A stretch of 64,000 bases of DNA from Acidobacteriota bacterium (GCA_021780075.1 JAJXZL010000009.1:45342-109341); one strand, 5' to 3'; positions 17,390-25,052 are shown, counted from the stretch's first letter. Program-made: numbers and translations. The notes: generated by a model not told the origin, from the sequence alone.

Positions 17390-18899
17390 GGACGCCCAAC
17401 TCCTTGAGGTAGCCGGCCATGCGGCCGCGGACTTCGGCCAGTTCACCCTCGATGCGGTCGATCTCTTTCTGCAGCGCGGCCACATCGATCTCCTCTTCTG
17501 GCTCGAAGGTGTCCACGTAGCGGGGGATGTTGAGGTTGTACTCGTTCTCCTTGATCTCCTCCGGCGTGGCCAGGTGCGAGTATTTGTCGAGTTCGGCGCG
17601 CGTGCGGTAGGTGTCGAGAACCTTCTGAATTTGCGTGTCGGACATCAGGTTCTGCGTCTTGCTGGGCGTAAACTCCCGGCTTGCGTCGATAAAGAGGATC
17701 TCTTTGCGGTTCTCGTTTGTGCCGCCCTGCTCGCGGGAGCGGTCAAAGACCAGGATGGCGACCGGAATGCCGGTGGTGGTGAAGAGATTGGCGGGCAGGC
17801 CGACAACGGCGTCGAGCAGGTTCTCGTCGATCAGCGCCTGGCGGATTTTGCCTTCGTTGCCGCCGCGGAACAGCACGCCGTGGGGCACGATGACTGCCAC
17901 GCGGCCGCTTTGACGCCGGGCAATCTCGACCATGTGGGTGATGAACGCGTAGTCGCCCTTCGACTTGGGGGGGACACCGCGCCAGAAGCGCTTGTACTGG
18001 TCGCTTCCAGCGTGCTCGGCACCCCACTTGTCCAGCGAAAACGGCGGATTCGCGACGACGATGTCGAACTTCATCAGGTGGTCGCCCTCGATCAGTGCAG
18101 GGCTGTTGAGGGTGTCGCACCATTCGATGCGTGCGGCATCCTTGGCATGCAGGAACATGTTCATGCGGGCCAGAGCCCAGGTGGCGCCGTTCACCTCCTG
18201 GCCATAAAGGGCAAAGTTGTCGGAACCGACCTCTTCGGCAGCGCGAATCAGCAGCGAACCGGATCCGCAGGCGGGATCACAGATCGTGTCTCCCGGCACC
18301 GGCGCAACCAGCTTCGCCAGCAGGCGGGAGATGGCGGCCGGGGTGTAAAATTCGCCGGCCTTTTTTCCGGCGTCCGATGCAAACCGGGAGATCAGGTAGA
18401 TGTAACACTCGCCGATGATGTCCTCGGTCACGCGCGAGGGGCGCAGATCGAGAGCCGGCTTGGCGAAATCCTCAAGCATGTTTTTGAGGCGCCGGTTGCG
18501 ATCCTTGACGCGGCCAAGATTGGCTTCGGAGTTGAAGTCGATGTTCCGGAAGACACCTTCGAGCTTGGCGCGGTTTTTGTCCTCGATCTGCTCGAGGGCA
18601 ATATTGATGAGTTCGCCGATGTTGGCTTCATTGCGCCGCTCGTAGAGGTCATAAAAGCTGGCGCCCTCGGGAAGAATGAAGCGCTCCCGTTCCAACCTGC
18701 GGCGGATGCGGGCATCGTCACCCCCGTACTGCTTGCGGTAGTTCTCGACATGGTCATTCCAAAGGTCGGAGATGTACTTCAGGAACAGCATCACCAGGAT
18801 GTAGTCCTTGTACTGTCCGGCATCGACGACGCCGCGGAAGGTGTCGCAAGCCGCCCAGGCAGTTTGGTTGACCTGGTTTTGCGTGAGTTGGTCGGTCAC
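17376..18899 (-). CDS. hsdM: Type I restriction enzyme modification (M) subunit
   Basis: 507 residues. The N-terminal HsdM_N helical domain spans about 10-140; GEFYTP (182-187), the SAM-binding DPACGSGSLL (208-217) and catalytic NPPF (284-287) identify an adenine-N6 methyltransferase. With two M and one S subunit it methylates the site; adding HsdR makes the restriction complex. Its ATG overlaps the stop of the half-size S gene by four bases, and rhuM starts inside its 3' end, so M sits early in the operon. No frame damage is seen. Confidence 0.95.
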   Translation of the reverse strand: MTDQLTQNQVNQTAWAACDTFRGVVDAGQYKDYILVMLFLKYISDLWNDHVENYRKQYGGDDARIRRRLERERFILPEGASFYDLYERRNEANIGELINIALEQIEDKNRAKLEGVFRNIDFNSEANLGRVKDRNRRLKNMLEDFAKPALDLRPSRVTEDIIGECYIYLISRFASDAGKKAGEFYTPAAISRLLAKLVAPVPGDTICDPACGSGSLLIRAAEEVGSDNFALYGQEVNGATWALARMNMFLHAKDAARIEWCDTLNSPALIEGDHLMKFDIVVANPPFSLDKWGAEHAGSDQYKRFWRGVPPKSKGDYAFITHMVEIARRQSGRVAVIVPHGVLFRGGNEGKIRQALIDENLLDAVVGLPANLFTTTGIPVAILVFDRSREQGGTNENRKEILFIDASREFTPSKTQNLMSDTQIQKVLDTYRTRAELDKYSHLATPEEIKENEYNLNIPRYVDTFEPEEEIDVAALQKEIDRIEGELAEVRGRMAGYLKELGVHVER

Positions 18900-19501
18900 T
18901 TCGTAGTCCTTTCCGTTGCGGCGGGGCGCCGGGGCCGTTTCGCGCGGTCGCCGAGAATTTTGCTGGTCAGCTCTTTCCGCAGGCCGGCGGCCTGAACAGA
19001 GAGCGTCTGCTCCCGGTCGGCCAGCGCGGCAATGGCAACAATCTTTCGCTGCGTTTCGATATCGGGGATGTCCAGTTCAAGATGTTCCAGGCTCGCGCGC
19101 GATATCATGCGCAACTTCGTGCCGCGAGCGACACTGTCGAAAAAGCGTTGGGTCTTCGGGTGATTGATCACCCATGCCAGATACTCGGCTGAAACGATGT
19201 CCGGCTTGGGGCGGAGGATCATCAATGGCAGAACCGCCACAGCCCCTTCGCTGAGGTCTGGGCCTATGGTGGCTGCGGTGTTCCGGTCACCACGTGACCG
19301 AAAGAGCACGTCGCCAGTATGCACGAGGTGGCGATCTTGAACGTCGTCTAGCTGGACTCGCGTCAAGCGCGACAGATTGAGCTCTCCACTCGATGGCAAG
19401 TCACGTAGTTGAATCGCCGGAATGCCGCCCGATGCAGCCTCATCAAGCCGCGTGCGCGCGGTGTATCCGGAGAGAATTGAGCAAGCTCGGGCCAATTGCA
19501 T
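18896..19501 (-). CDS. Half-size S-subunit-like protein, first gene of the restriction operon
   Basis: 201 residues from the ATG at 19501 (a weaker extension reaches 19537). It holds a single recognition-domain-like unit: AIQLRDLPSSGELN, HTGDVLFRSRGDRNTAAT, and the C-terminal helix DIPDIETQRKIVAIAALAD. This is the layout of one HsdS repeat, about half the normal length. Half-S proteins can dimerise to build a functional specificity unit, or compete with the full S subunit encoded downstream; which applies is not known. It overlaps hsdM by four bases, and two palindromic sites precede it. Confidence 0.8.
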   Translation of the reverse strand: MQLARACSILSGYTARTRLDEAASGGIPAIQLRDLPSSGELNLSRLTRVQLDDVQDRHLVHTGDVLFRSRGDRNTAATIGPDLSEGAVAVLPLMILRPKPDIVSAEYLAWVINHPKTQRFFDSVARGTKLRMISRASLEHLELDIPDIETQRKIVAIAALADREQTLSVQAAGLRKELTSKILGDRAKRPRRPAATERTTK

Positions 19502-19511
19502 TCTGTTAACT

Positions 19512-19529
19512 CTGTAGAAACATCTACAG
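19512..19529. promoter_or_regulatory. Palindrome upstream of the restriction operon
   Basis: CTGTAG, six-base spacer, CTACAG: a perfect inverted repeat 11 bases upstream of the first start codon of the operon. A related site lies 57 bases further upstream (19569-19586). Pairing and placement suggest operator half-sites for a dimeric regulator. Confidence 0.45.
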
Positions 19530-19568
19530 CATGTCACGACCTAGGCCCATAGTCAAGAGAAAAATTTG

Positions 19569-19586
19569 CTGTAGGTTATGCTACTG
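19569..19586. promoter_or_regulatory. Second, imperfect copy of the operator-like palindrome
   Basis: CTGTAG, six-base spacer, CTACTG: same architecture as 19512-19529 with one mismatch. The centres are 57 bases apart. It lies in the leader region of the restriction operon. Confidence 0.4.
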
Positions 19587-19639
19587 CGGTATAGCTTGAG
19601 TGTCGACCAAGGAACGCGTGCAGGCCTTGATCCGATAAC

Positions 19640-19723
19640 CGTGCCAGCACGCGCACCGCCCAACTCTACGACTGCCGATGCGAGGAGATACTGCTCGACG
19701 GGCTCGATAGGATTGTGATCTGA
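19640..19723 (+). pseudogene. Remnant of a tyrosine integrase C-terminus
   Basis: A 28-codon fragment reads RASTRTAQLYDCRCEE then LDRIVI and a stop, closely matching the last 30 residues of the intact integrase at 19867-20853 (HASTRTTQLYDCRCDE, VERILI), including the catalytic tyrosine. It is on the opposite strand, so the two form an inverted repeat of about 85 bp separated by about 145 bp. A stop precedes it in frame and no upstream integrase sequence remains. It marks an earlier related element or a rearranged att region. Confidence 0.7.
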
Positions 19724-19866
19724 GCGCGTAACATAAAGGACGTTTTGTTGCGTCAAGAACTGCTCGCAATTTCCTGTCGAAAGTCGGAAAAACATCGCGC
19801 CAGGAGCCTCGTAGGCGCGTTTTTTCGATATGCGATGAGGGTTAGGCATACCCTTTTGCTTCCGCC

Positions 19867-20853
19867 TCAAATCAATATCCGCTCGACCTCATCGAGCGAC
19901 ATCTCGTCGCATCGGCAGTCGTAGAGCTGCGTGGTGCGCGTGCTGGCATGGTTAGCCATGGCCGCGGCCTTCTCGAGCGTGCCGCCATTCTTGAGATATG
20001 CGGTGATGCCGGTTGCGCGAAAGCTGTGGTTGCCGATCCTGGTCTTGATACCGACCGCCGCTACCCGTCGGCGGATCATGGCGTGCGCATTCTGCTGGGG
20101 CAGGGACGTGCCCGTCAGCTCGCCGGTGCCGCGGCCGAGCGTGCGGAACAATGGGCCCTTCGGGTCGTTCTCGAGGCTTGCCCCTTTCAGATACGCGTGC
20201 AGGATCTCCTCGAGCGCGTGGTGACAGGGCATGACGTGGTGCTTGCCGCCCTTTTCATGGAGGCGAACCCAGAGCCGGCGGTTCTGCGTGTACACGTCTT
20301 CGACCCTCATGGCCAGGGCGGCGCCGACGCGGGCGAAAGAATAGAGCATCAATCCAATGAGGGCCTTGTCGCGCAGCCCCGCTGGCGTGGATGTATCGAT
20401 CGAATCGAGCAGCCGCCGAGCCTCGGCCGGCTCGAGTACCGGTGTCTTGCCCGTGCGCACCAGATGGCGCGGCCCGCGCACCGAGGCCGCAGGATTGACG
20501 TCAACGATGTGGCCGGTCCCGAGCCAGTCGAACAGGTGGCGGATGGCGGCCAGGCGCTGCTTCACGCTGGGCGCCGATACTTCTTGCCCCTGCTGTTCGA
20601 TCCAGGCGGCCACGTGCATCGGCTGCACCTGAGGCAGGGAAGTGACGCCTGCGCCCTGGCACCACGCCAGAAACTCCGCCGCGGCGCGGGCGTAGGCGCG
20701 GCGCGTATGCGGATTGCGGATCTGCGCGGCGAAGAACTCGAGGAAACGCGTCTGAGCGCGATCCCCGGAGTTCGCCACTAATGGAGGCAGCAGCAGGTTC
20801 GATGCGGAAGTTGGAACGAGCTTGCAGGCCGCGGCCTCGTCTGAATCAGCCAT
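19867..20853 (-). CDS. Tyrosine recombinase (XerC/D-like integrase), second in island
   Basis: 328 residues. The SAM-like core-binding domain spans about 30-120 (TRFLEFFAAQIRNPHTRRAY), then the catalytic domain has R175 (YSFARVGAAL), K201 region (HEKGGKHHVMP), H276-x2-R279 (HSFRATG), H302 and Y311 (TQLYDCR). R175 sits in FARVGA instead of the usual TGLRxxE, which is typical of this integrase subgroup. The catalytic set is complete. It is followed by the metallophosphoesterase on the same strand upstream. It probably mobilises its own segment nested in the island. Confidence 0.9.
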   Translation of the reverse strand: MADSDEAAACKLVPTSASNLLLPPLVANSGDRAQTRFLEFFAAQIRNPHTRRAYARAAAEFLAWCQGAGVTSLPQVQPMHVAAWIEQQGQEVSAPSVKQRLAAIRHLFDWLGTGHIVDVNPAASVRGPRHLVRTGKTPVLEPAEARRLLDSIDTSTPAGLRDKALIGLMLYSFARVGAALAMRVEDVYTQNRRLWVRLHEKGGKHHVMPCHHALEEILHAYLKGASLENDPKGPLFRTLGRGTGELTGTSLPQQNAHAMIRRRVAAVGIKTRIGNHSFRATGITAYLKNGGTLEKAAAMANHASTRTTQLYDCRCDEMSLDEVERILI

Positions 20854-20859
20854 AGGAAC

Positions 20860-21519
20860 TCATCTCCGTTTGGACTTTGTCTTTCGACTCGCTGCTGACT
20901 TGTCGAAATCGCCCCGGATGCGGCACCACGCGAGCTCCGGCAAACAGCGGAACTCGGTGCCGCCGATCCGCCGGCGGAATCGAGTGTGCCAGTGCCCGAA
21001 GATCCACTTCCTGGGCCTGTGCGCCTCGAGCATTGCGTTCAGGGCATTTCCGGTGGAAGTGCGGGTCAGTTCCTTGTGCGCCGCCTGGCCGGCAAGCAGG
21101 GACCGCACCGCTTCGTCCGGCCCATCGTGGGTCAGCACGATTTCCGGTTTCAACTTTTCGTAGAGATCGAAAGCCGCCTGCAGCTCGGCCGCGCGCAGCT
21201 CCTCTTCCCGCCACCAAGTCACGCCTTCGGTCCGGTGCCACTGATCGGACGACCAGGCGCCGGAGAGATAGAAGATCCGGATCCCGTCGATCATCTGCGA
21301 GCCGTAATCGCCGAGGTAGTTCGCATGGGACCGCGCCGCCTCCGGGTTGTCGTGGTTTCCGCGAATGAACCAGGCATTGCCGGGCAGGGGCGGAAGCGGC
21401 TCGTCGCCCGGAAAGCCGATGCCGAAGTCCCCCAGCTGCACGCTGGGCTCGCCCGGGTGGCGGGCGAGCAGCTTGAGGTGCCGGTCCACCTTGCCGTGGA
21501 TGTCGCCGATCACGATCAA
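20860..21519 (-). CDS. Metallophosphoesterase
   Basis: 219 residues. All calcineurin-like blocks are present: GDIHGK (5-10), GDFG near 30, GNHDN near 54, LTHDGP near 129 and GHWHTRF near 176. These bind the two metals that hydrolyse phosphodiesters or phosphomonoesters; the substrate is unknown. The C-terminus is lysine/arginine-rich. It lies six bases upstream of the integrase on the same strand, so the two are likely cotranscribed. Proteins of this type are common phage and island cargo. Confidence 0.85.
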   Translation of the reverse strand: MIVIGDIHGKVDRHLKLLARHPGEPSVQLGDFGIGFPGDEPLPPLPGNAWFIRGNHDNPEAARSHANYLGDYGSQMIDGIRIFYLSGAWSSDQWHRTEGVTWWREEELRAAELQAAFDLYEKLKPEIVLTHDGPDEAVRSLLAGQAAHKELTRTSTGNALNAMLEAHRPRKWIFGHWHTRFRRRIGGTEFRCLPELAWCRIRGDFDKSAASRKTKSKRR

Positions 21520-21598
21520 CCGTCATTCCTCCCTTTGGTCCGTCCCTTGTTGAGGGTATGTTCAGAGTCCGGCGGCGAGGAAATACGAATCAGGCTGG

Positions 21599-21886
21599 TC
21601 ATCGCGTGCTTTCGCCGAGAGCATCCGTCCCTTGCCCAAGCGCCTCCAAAAAATGCCCTAGACGCTCGACCGAGAATCCTTCCAGCCTGGAGTGCAGCAG
21701 GGCGGAGACCTCGGGCAGGTCAATGCCGAGCGCCGTCGCGATCTCAGCCGGGGTGAGCCGGCCCTTTTGCATGATCAGGTTCAGCGCGGCTCCCAGCCGA
21801 GCCTTGGCATCGAGTTCCGCCGCGTCTGGCAGGCCCATGTCGGCGAAAACGTTCCCGCTGCTGCGGATGACAGCCTTGCGCGCCAT
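21599..21886 (-). CDS. XRE/HTH_37-like regulator (antitoxin-type)
   Basis: 95 residues from MARKAVIRSSGNVFADMGLP at 21886. The opening SSGNVFADMGLPDAAELDAK is typical of HTH_37 regulators that pair with RelE/HigB toxins. LTPAEIATALGIDLPEVSALL is the helix-turn-helix (residues about 45-65) and FSVERLGHFLEALG the following helix. No RelE-like gene is adjacent; the partner instead is a small membrane protein whose stop overlaps this start by one base (TGATG). A palindrome upstream of the pair is a likely binding site. Solitary or atypical antitoxin is inferred. Confidence 0.78.
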   Translation of the reverse strand: MARKAVIRSSGNVFADMGLPDAAELDAKARLGAALNLIMQKGRLTPAEIATALGIDLPEVSALLHSRLEGFSVERLGHFLEALGQGTDALGESTR

Positions 21887-22146
21887 CAGATCTTCCCCGT
21901 CAGGGTGGCCGGGAACTTGAACTTTATCCGGGCGCAGAACCAGATCGCGTACACCATCACGCACTGCCAGTATCCGAACCGGCCGCACACCGCGCGGATA
22001 GCTCCCTCCGAGAGCAGGTGATTGATCAACCAGGAGATCGGCCAAGCCATCAGCAATGCCGTTCCGGCCGACGAGAGCAACGCTCCGGCAAGGGCCCTTG
22101 CCGCATCCCAGCCCCGCAGCGTCTCAGACTTGCTTTCCACTTTCAT
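21886..22146 (-). CDS. Small membrane protein coupled to the HTH gene
   Basis: 86 residues with a charged N-terminus (MKVESKSETLRGWD) and two hydrophobic segments at about 14-42 and 57-72 (FGYWQCVMVYAIWF). AGGAAAGGA lies just upstream of the ATG. No family is recognised. Coupling to an antitoxin-type regulator and an operator-like palindrome 44 bases upstream of the start raise the possibility of a membrane-acting toxin, but nothing in the sequence proves it. Confidence 0.6.
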   Translation of the reverse strand: MKVESKSETLRGWDAARALAGALLSSAGTALLMAWPISWLINHLLSEGAIRAVCGRFGYWQCVMVYAIWFCARIKFKFPATLTGKI

Positions 22147-22189
22147 TCGTTCCTTTCCTCTTCAGGATGACCGCGGATTAAAAGCTTTA

Positions 22190-22211
22190 TGTGATAAAGG
22201 ATATTATCACA
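22190..22211. promoter_or_regulatory. Operator-like palindrome TGTGATAA-N6-TTATCACA
   Basis: Perfect eight-base arms separated by six bases lie 44 bases upstream of the membrane-protein/HTH operon. The size and symmetry suit a dimeric XRE regulator, and the downstream HTH protein is the obvious candidate for autoregulation. Confidence 0.6.
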
Positions 22212-22232
22212 CATATAAGGCACTGCATCATA

Positions 22233-22250
22233 GGGGGACCGAAATCCCCC
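22233..22250 (-). terminator. GGGGGA/TCCCCC hairpin
   Basis: A six-base all-G:C-rich stem with a six-base loop lies 18 bases after the stop of the 45-residue gene on the minus strand. It lacks a T-run, so it may be a weak or factor-assisted terminator. Confidence 0.4.
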
Positions 22251-22267
22251 TCTTAAAGCGTCATGCT

Positions 22268-22405
22268 TTAGCGGAGTGATTTACGGGAACTGGTCTTCTT
22301 GGTTCTGGGCTTGTTATTCAATTTCGCGGTCAGCCATGCGACGGCCAACGGGCCAACAACGTACTGAGCCGAGATTTTGAACATTTCCAGGAAGATGTGT
22401 TCCAT
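22268..22405 (-). CDS. 45-residue protein with one hydrophobic segment
   Basis: ATG at 22405 with CAGGTGATCG directly upstream as ribosome binding site. The product is MEHIFLEMFKISAQYVV then GPLAVAWLTAKLNN and a basic K/R/S-rich tail. One hydrophobic segment at about 13-28 could be membrane-inserted. Codon use and the good ribosome site argue for a real gene. No family recognised; holin-like or regulatory small proteins of this size occur in prophage and island DNA. Confidence 0.55.
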   Translation of the reverse strand: MEHIFLEMFKISAQYVVGPLAVAWLTAKLNNKPRTKKTSSRKSLR

Positions 22406-22472
22406 CGATCACCTGAAATAGAAAAGCCCTGGCCGGTGGGGCCAAGGCTCGCGTCATGCCGGCTTTGTTGTT

Positions 22473-22859
22473 TTACCGGCGCGGTTTGAATCTAACGGGA
22501 GGGGCGGCGACCAGGTAATCGGTGCGCCGCCTGAACAGCTTCCGCTCACGGGCTGCGATCTTCTCGCCGAGAACGTAGATCACCTTGAGATTGGGTTTCG
22601 TACTGCTGCGCAGATGCGCGTATTCCACCCAACCGCCAATCTCGATGAAACATCCCGCGGGAGCGGGGTCCTCATCCGTCGTCGCTGATGAAGCCAGAAG
22701 AGCCAACAGCTTGCCCAGCGCTGGGTGCCGGGAAAGTTCAAAAGCCTTGGCTCTTCCAGTGTGGAAGTGATCTCTGCAATCCGGCTGGATACCGAGCGCC
22801 AGATTTTCAATTTCAATGTCGCTGAGAATGCAAATGCGGCCTCGACGGTGTACAGACAT
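22473..22859 (-). CDS. Hypothetical protein
   Basis: 128 residues from the ATG at 22859; the frame continues upstream to a TTG at 22919 adding a hydrophobic, cysteine-containing 20-residue stretch, and the true start is unclear. No signature motif is recognised. Features are an N-terminal basic segment, a central GCFIEIGGWVEYAHLRS block and a basic C-terminus. It is on the same strand as the small genes downstream. It is flanked by a 365-base gap, so it heads its own transcript. Confidence 0.45.
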   Translation of the reverse strand: MSVHRRGRICILSDIEIENLALGIQPDCRDHFHTGRAKAFELSRHPALGKLLALLASSATTDEDPAPAGCFIEIGGWVEYAHLRSSTKPNLKVIYVLGEKIAARERKLFRRRTDYLVAAPPVRFKPRR

Positions 22860-23224
22860 AACTATATTGTCTGCCTGACAGCAGGTGAATGCTGATAGGA
22901 AGGCCGCCGCTAACGGCAAGAAACTGATTAGCTTTCCGGCCTTATCAGATGGCCGGCCGACTTTGGCTCTACACGTCCTTCATTTCAGCGAGCGAGCAAC
23001 TACGCTCCAGCCCGGCAGAAACCGTGACGCAATCGGCTGATTGTCTTCACCGCAGAGCGCCCGCGGCTGCAAGACGATCCGTTCAGATCATCTGCCTTTT
23101 GTATATCGCAAAGCTGTTTTTGAAGCAAGCATATCCAAATGCTGGTTTGGATTTGTGCGAATCATCGAATACGGATGTGAAAATAGTAGGTGGTGGTGTT
23201 ATTGTTTAAAAGGTGGTAAATAAG
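22860..23224. other. Intergenic stretch before the DUF5677 operon
   Basis: No convincing gene. The stretch turns A+T-rich toward the right. It holds the inverted repeat at 23133-23152 and the ribosome binding site AAAGGTGG at about 23209-23216 of the next gene. Confidence 0.5.
23133..23152. promoter_or_regulatory. Operator-like inverted repeat ATCCAAA-N6-TTTGGAT
   Basis: Perfect seven-base arms with a six-base spacer, centred about 82 bases upstream of the DUF5677 start. Size and place suggest an operator for this operon. Confidence 0.45.
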
Positions 23225-24268
23225 ATGACGGAAAAAGCAAAATTCACGGTCGGTGGTGTCGAGTTTTTCTTGAGCAAGAGCGATGTTGAGCAAAAGCTTC
23301 AGGCAGTGGAGCCGGAAAACATCCGCGAGGTCTCTGTTCTAGTTAATGAAAAACGTTACCCCGTCAAGCAGGCACTCGCGGAAGCCACAGGTCTGCTTCG
23401 CGGCAATTTCACATCCCACGACGCGATGCGGGTGTTCCGCAAACTGTCTCTGCCCATCGGCACTGGGCCAGGAGAGGATGTTTTGCTCGCTCCAGAGCGA
23501 TTTTTCACGCTCGTCAAGAGCATCAATTTGTTCGACCAGAAAAAGATCAGGGGGGTGATCGGTGGAGTGGTCGCCACAAACGAGAGAGACCGCTGCTTCA
23601 TTGGAATTTACTATCGCGCTAAGGCCAACGTCGAGAGTCTGCTGTCTCTCAAATATGTGAAGGATTTTCAGGCTAGCATTATGATCGCACGGAGCCTGTT
23701 TGAGCTTGCAGTAGACGTAAACCTCATCAACACAATTCAAGATGCCGTGAAGAAAATTGCCGTGTTCTCGGAAGTTGAGAAGCTGAAATCGGCCAAGCGG
23801 ATTGTCGACTTCAGATCCACGCACCCAGACCCGGTGTACCCTTCTACCGTTCACGCCGACTACATCAGAAACAATGCCGCGCGCATTGAAGCCGAGAAAA
23901 ACTCCCTTTGGCCTGGCGTGCAGAAGGTGGGCCATTGGTCAGGACTAGATCTGCGCGCAAGGGCACGCTTACTGAAAGAACCTTTCGATGAAATCTACGA
24001 CGTTAAGTATGCCGAGCTGAGCTGGTATACCCATGCTGCAGGACTCACCGGGTTCGATCTGAAAGCTGAAACATACCCAATTTTGCAGGGTGTCTCTTTT
24101 GAATTGGCGGCGAGGTGCTACACCATTCTGCTAACGACAATCATCGACGAATTTGACCTATTGAAAGCCGACCCTGGCCTAAAACGCCACCTGGATTACG
24201 CTCGCAAGGTTCCGTTCACAGATACCGACGAGCAAGTTGATTCGCTGCAAAAAGCACTGCTTTATTAG
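23225..24268 (+). CDS. DUF5677-like protein
   Basis: 347 residues from the ATG at 23225, chosen because AAGGTGG ends eight bases upstream; a GTG at 23213 is also in frame. The middle and C-terminal part is all-helical, with YYRAKANVESLLSLKYVKDF and RSLFELAVDVNLINTI and later AELSWYTHAAGLTGF; the conserved helix with a R-S-x-F/Y-E pattern and the downstream S/H-rich helix are typical of DUF5677 (a family of unknown function with HEPN-like helices). The N-terminal 120 residues are specific to this protein. The gene is less G+C-rich than the chromosome, consistent with transfer. It is first in a three-gene operon ending at a strong hairpin. Confidence 0.6.
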   Translation: MTEKAKFTVGGVEFFLSKSDVEQKLQAVEPENIREVSVLVNEKRYPVKQALAEATGLLRGNFTSHDAMRVFRKLSLPIGTGPGEDVLLAPERFFTLVKSINLFDQKKIRGVIGGVVATNERDRCFIGIYYRAKANVESLLSLKYVKDFQASIMIARSLFELAVDVNLINTIQDAVKKIAVFSEVEKLKSAKRIVDFRSTHPDPVYPSTVHADYIRNNAARIEAEKNSLWPGVQKVGHWSGLDLRARARLLKEPFDEIYDVKYAELSWYTHAAGLTGFDLKAETYPILQGVSFELAARCYTILLTTIIDEFDLLKADPGLKRHLDYARKVPFTDTDEQVDSLQKALLY

Positions 24269-24278
24269 GGGGCACCAC

Positions 24279-24719
24279 ATGGCGAAGAAGCGCGTATTCC
24301 TCGATGAATGCTGCGGCGAGGATGATCTAAGAACCTGCTTCCCAGACAAAGCGCACGTCTATGTTGCAGCCGATTTTGGCGTCCGGGGCAAGGAAGATCC
24401 TACGGTGATTGATAAGGCAATCAAGCGCGGATGCCTCATCATTACGGTGAACAAAGATTTTGTGGATTATTACCGGACCCATGTCCGGCGCAAAGGCAAA
24501 AATGGAATGTATTTCTATGGGCTGATTTTTTTAAAGCCCAGCAAAACTAGGACAAGGCGTGAACAGTTGCAGGCGGCCCTGAAGGAGATTGCCTGGGGGG
24601 ACACAAGAGATCATGACGATCTGATTTATGTTTCGGCGGAAGGTAAAACCAGGCATGAACGTCTTTGCCACCCGGAGTGCGCTGCTGAATTCCCCGCAGA
24701 TCAAACAGAATGGTCGTAG
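24279..24719 (+). CDS. DUF5615-like PIN-fold protein
   Basis: 146 residues from the ATG at 24279, ten bases after the DUF5677 stop. KRVFLDECC at the N-terminus supplies the first acidic motif, DFGVRGKEDPTVIDKAIKRG the second and IITVNKDFVDYY the third, the order of acidic residues (D8, E9, D45, D73) in DUF5615 PIN-like proteins, which are related to VapC-type RNases. The C-terminus has a Cys/His pair (RHERLCHPEC). RNase or toxin activity is inferred; the fold call is from motif pattern only. Confidence 0.65.
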   Translation: MAKKRVFLDECCGEDDLRTCFPDKAHVYVAADFGVRGKEDPTVIDKAIKRGCLIITVNKDFVDYYRTHVRRKGKNGMYFYGLIFLKPSKTRTRREQLQAALKEIAWGDTRDHDDLIYVSAEGKTRHERLCHPECAAEFPADQTEWS

Positions 24720-24770
24720 CGATCCCTCGCCGGAGAACAACAAAACGCACACTGTGAGGTGACATCAACA

Positions 24771-25052
24771 ATGGACTACAGCCGATTTTCATTCCTGAGC
24801 GAAATATCGGAAGTCGAAAAAACCGTGGTAGTGGTTCACGCCGAAACCAGCAAAGAATACCGTCTGGAAGCCGTACGCTGTGTGGTTGGGCTCGCACAGG
24901 TGCTCTACGATATTGCCTACTATCGGCGCAACGAAGTAGGAGCCTGGGTCCGATACCTGAATTTTCCCTCTATCAGGGAGAACAGTGCAGACAACGCGCT
25001 CCATGCTGCTCTTGCCTATGTGAACGACCGCCCACAACGCGGTGATGAATAG
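24771..25052 (+). CDS. Hypothetical 93-residue protein, third gene of operon
   Basis: The ATG at 24771 is preceded by GAGGTG at 24756-24761. The product begins MDYSRFSFLSEISEVEKTVV and is mostly alpha/beta with a helical centre (LAQVLYDIAYYRRNEVGAW). No family is recognised. The 51-base gap from the DUF5615 gene and the hairpin starting inside its stop codon make it the operon's last gene. A partner or inhibitor role for the PIN-like protein is only a guess from position. Confidence 0.55.
   Translation: MDYSRFSFLSEISEVEKTVVVVHAETSKEYRLEAVRCVVGLAQVLYDIAYYRRNEVGAWVRYLNFPSIRENSADNALHAALAYVNDRPQRGDE

Noticed and set aside
17388..18995. 535-codon plus-strand frame over hsdM
   Set aside because: Antisense shadow of hsdM, which has all methyltransferase motifs on the minus strand.
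19553..19870. 105-codon minus-strand frame between integrase and restriction operon
   Set aside because: It overlaps the integrase remnant on the other strand and the operator-like sites, and shows no protein family.
22100..22120. Candidate second att copy with AGCCCCGCAG
   Set aside because: Matches the tRNA 3' end over too few bases and lies inside the membrane-protein gene.
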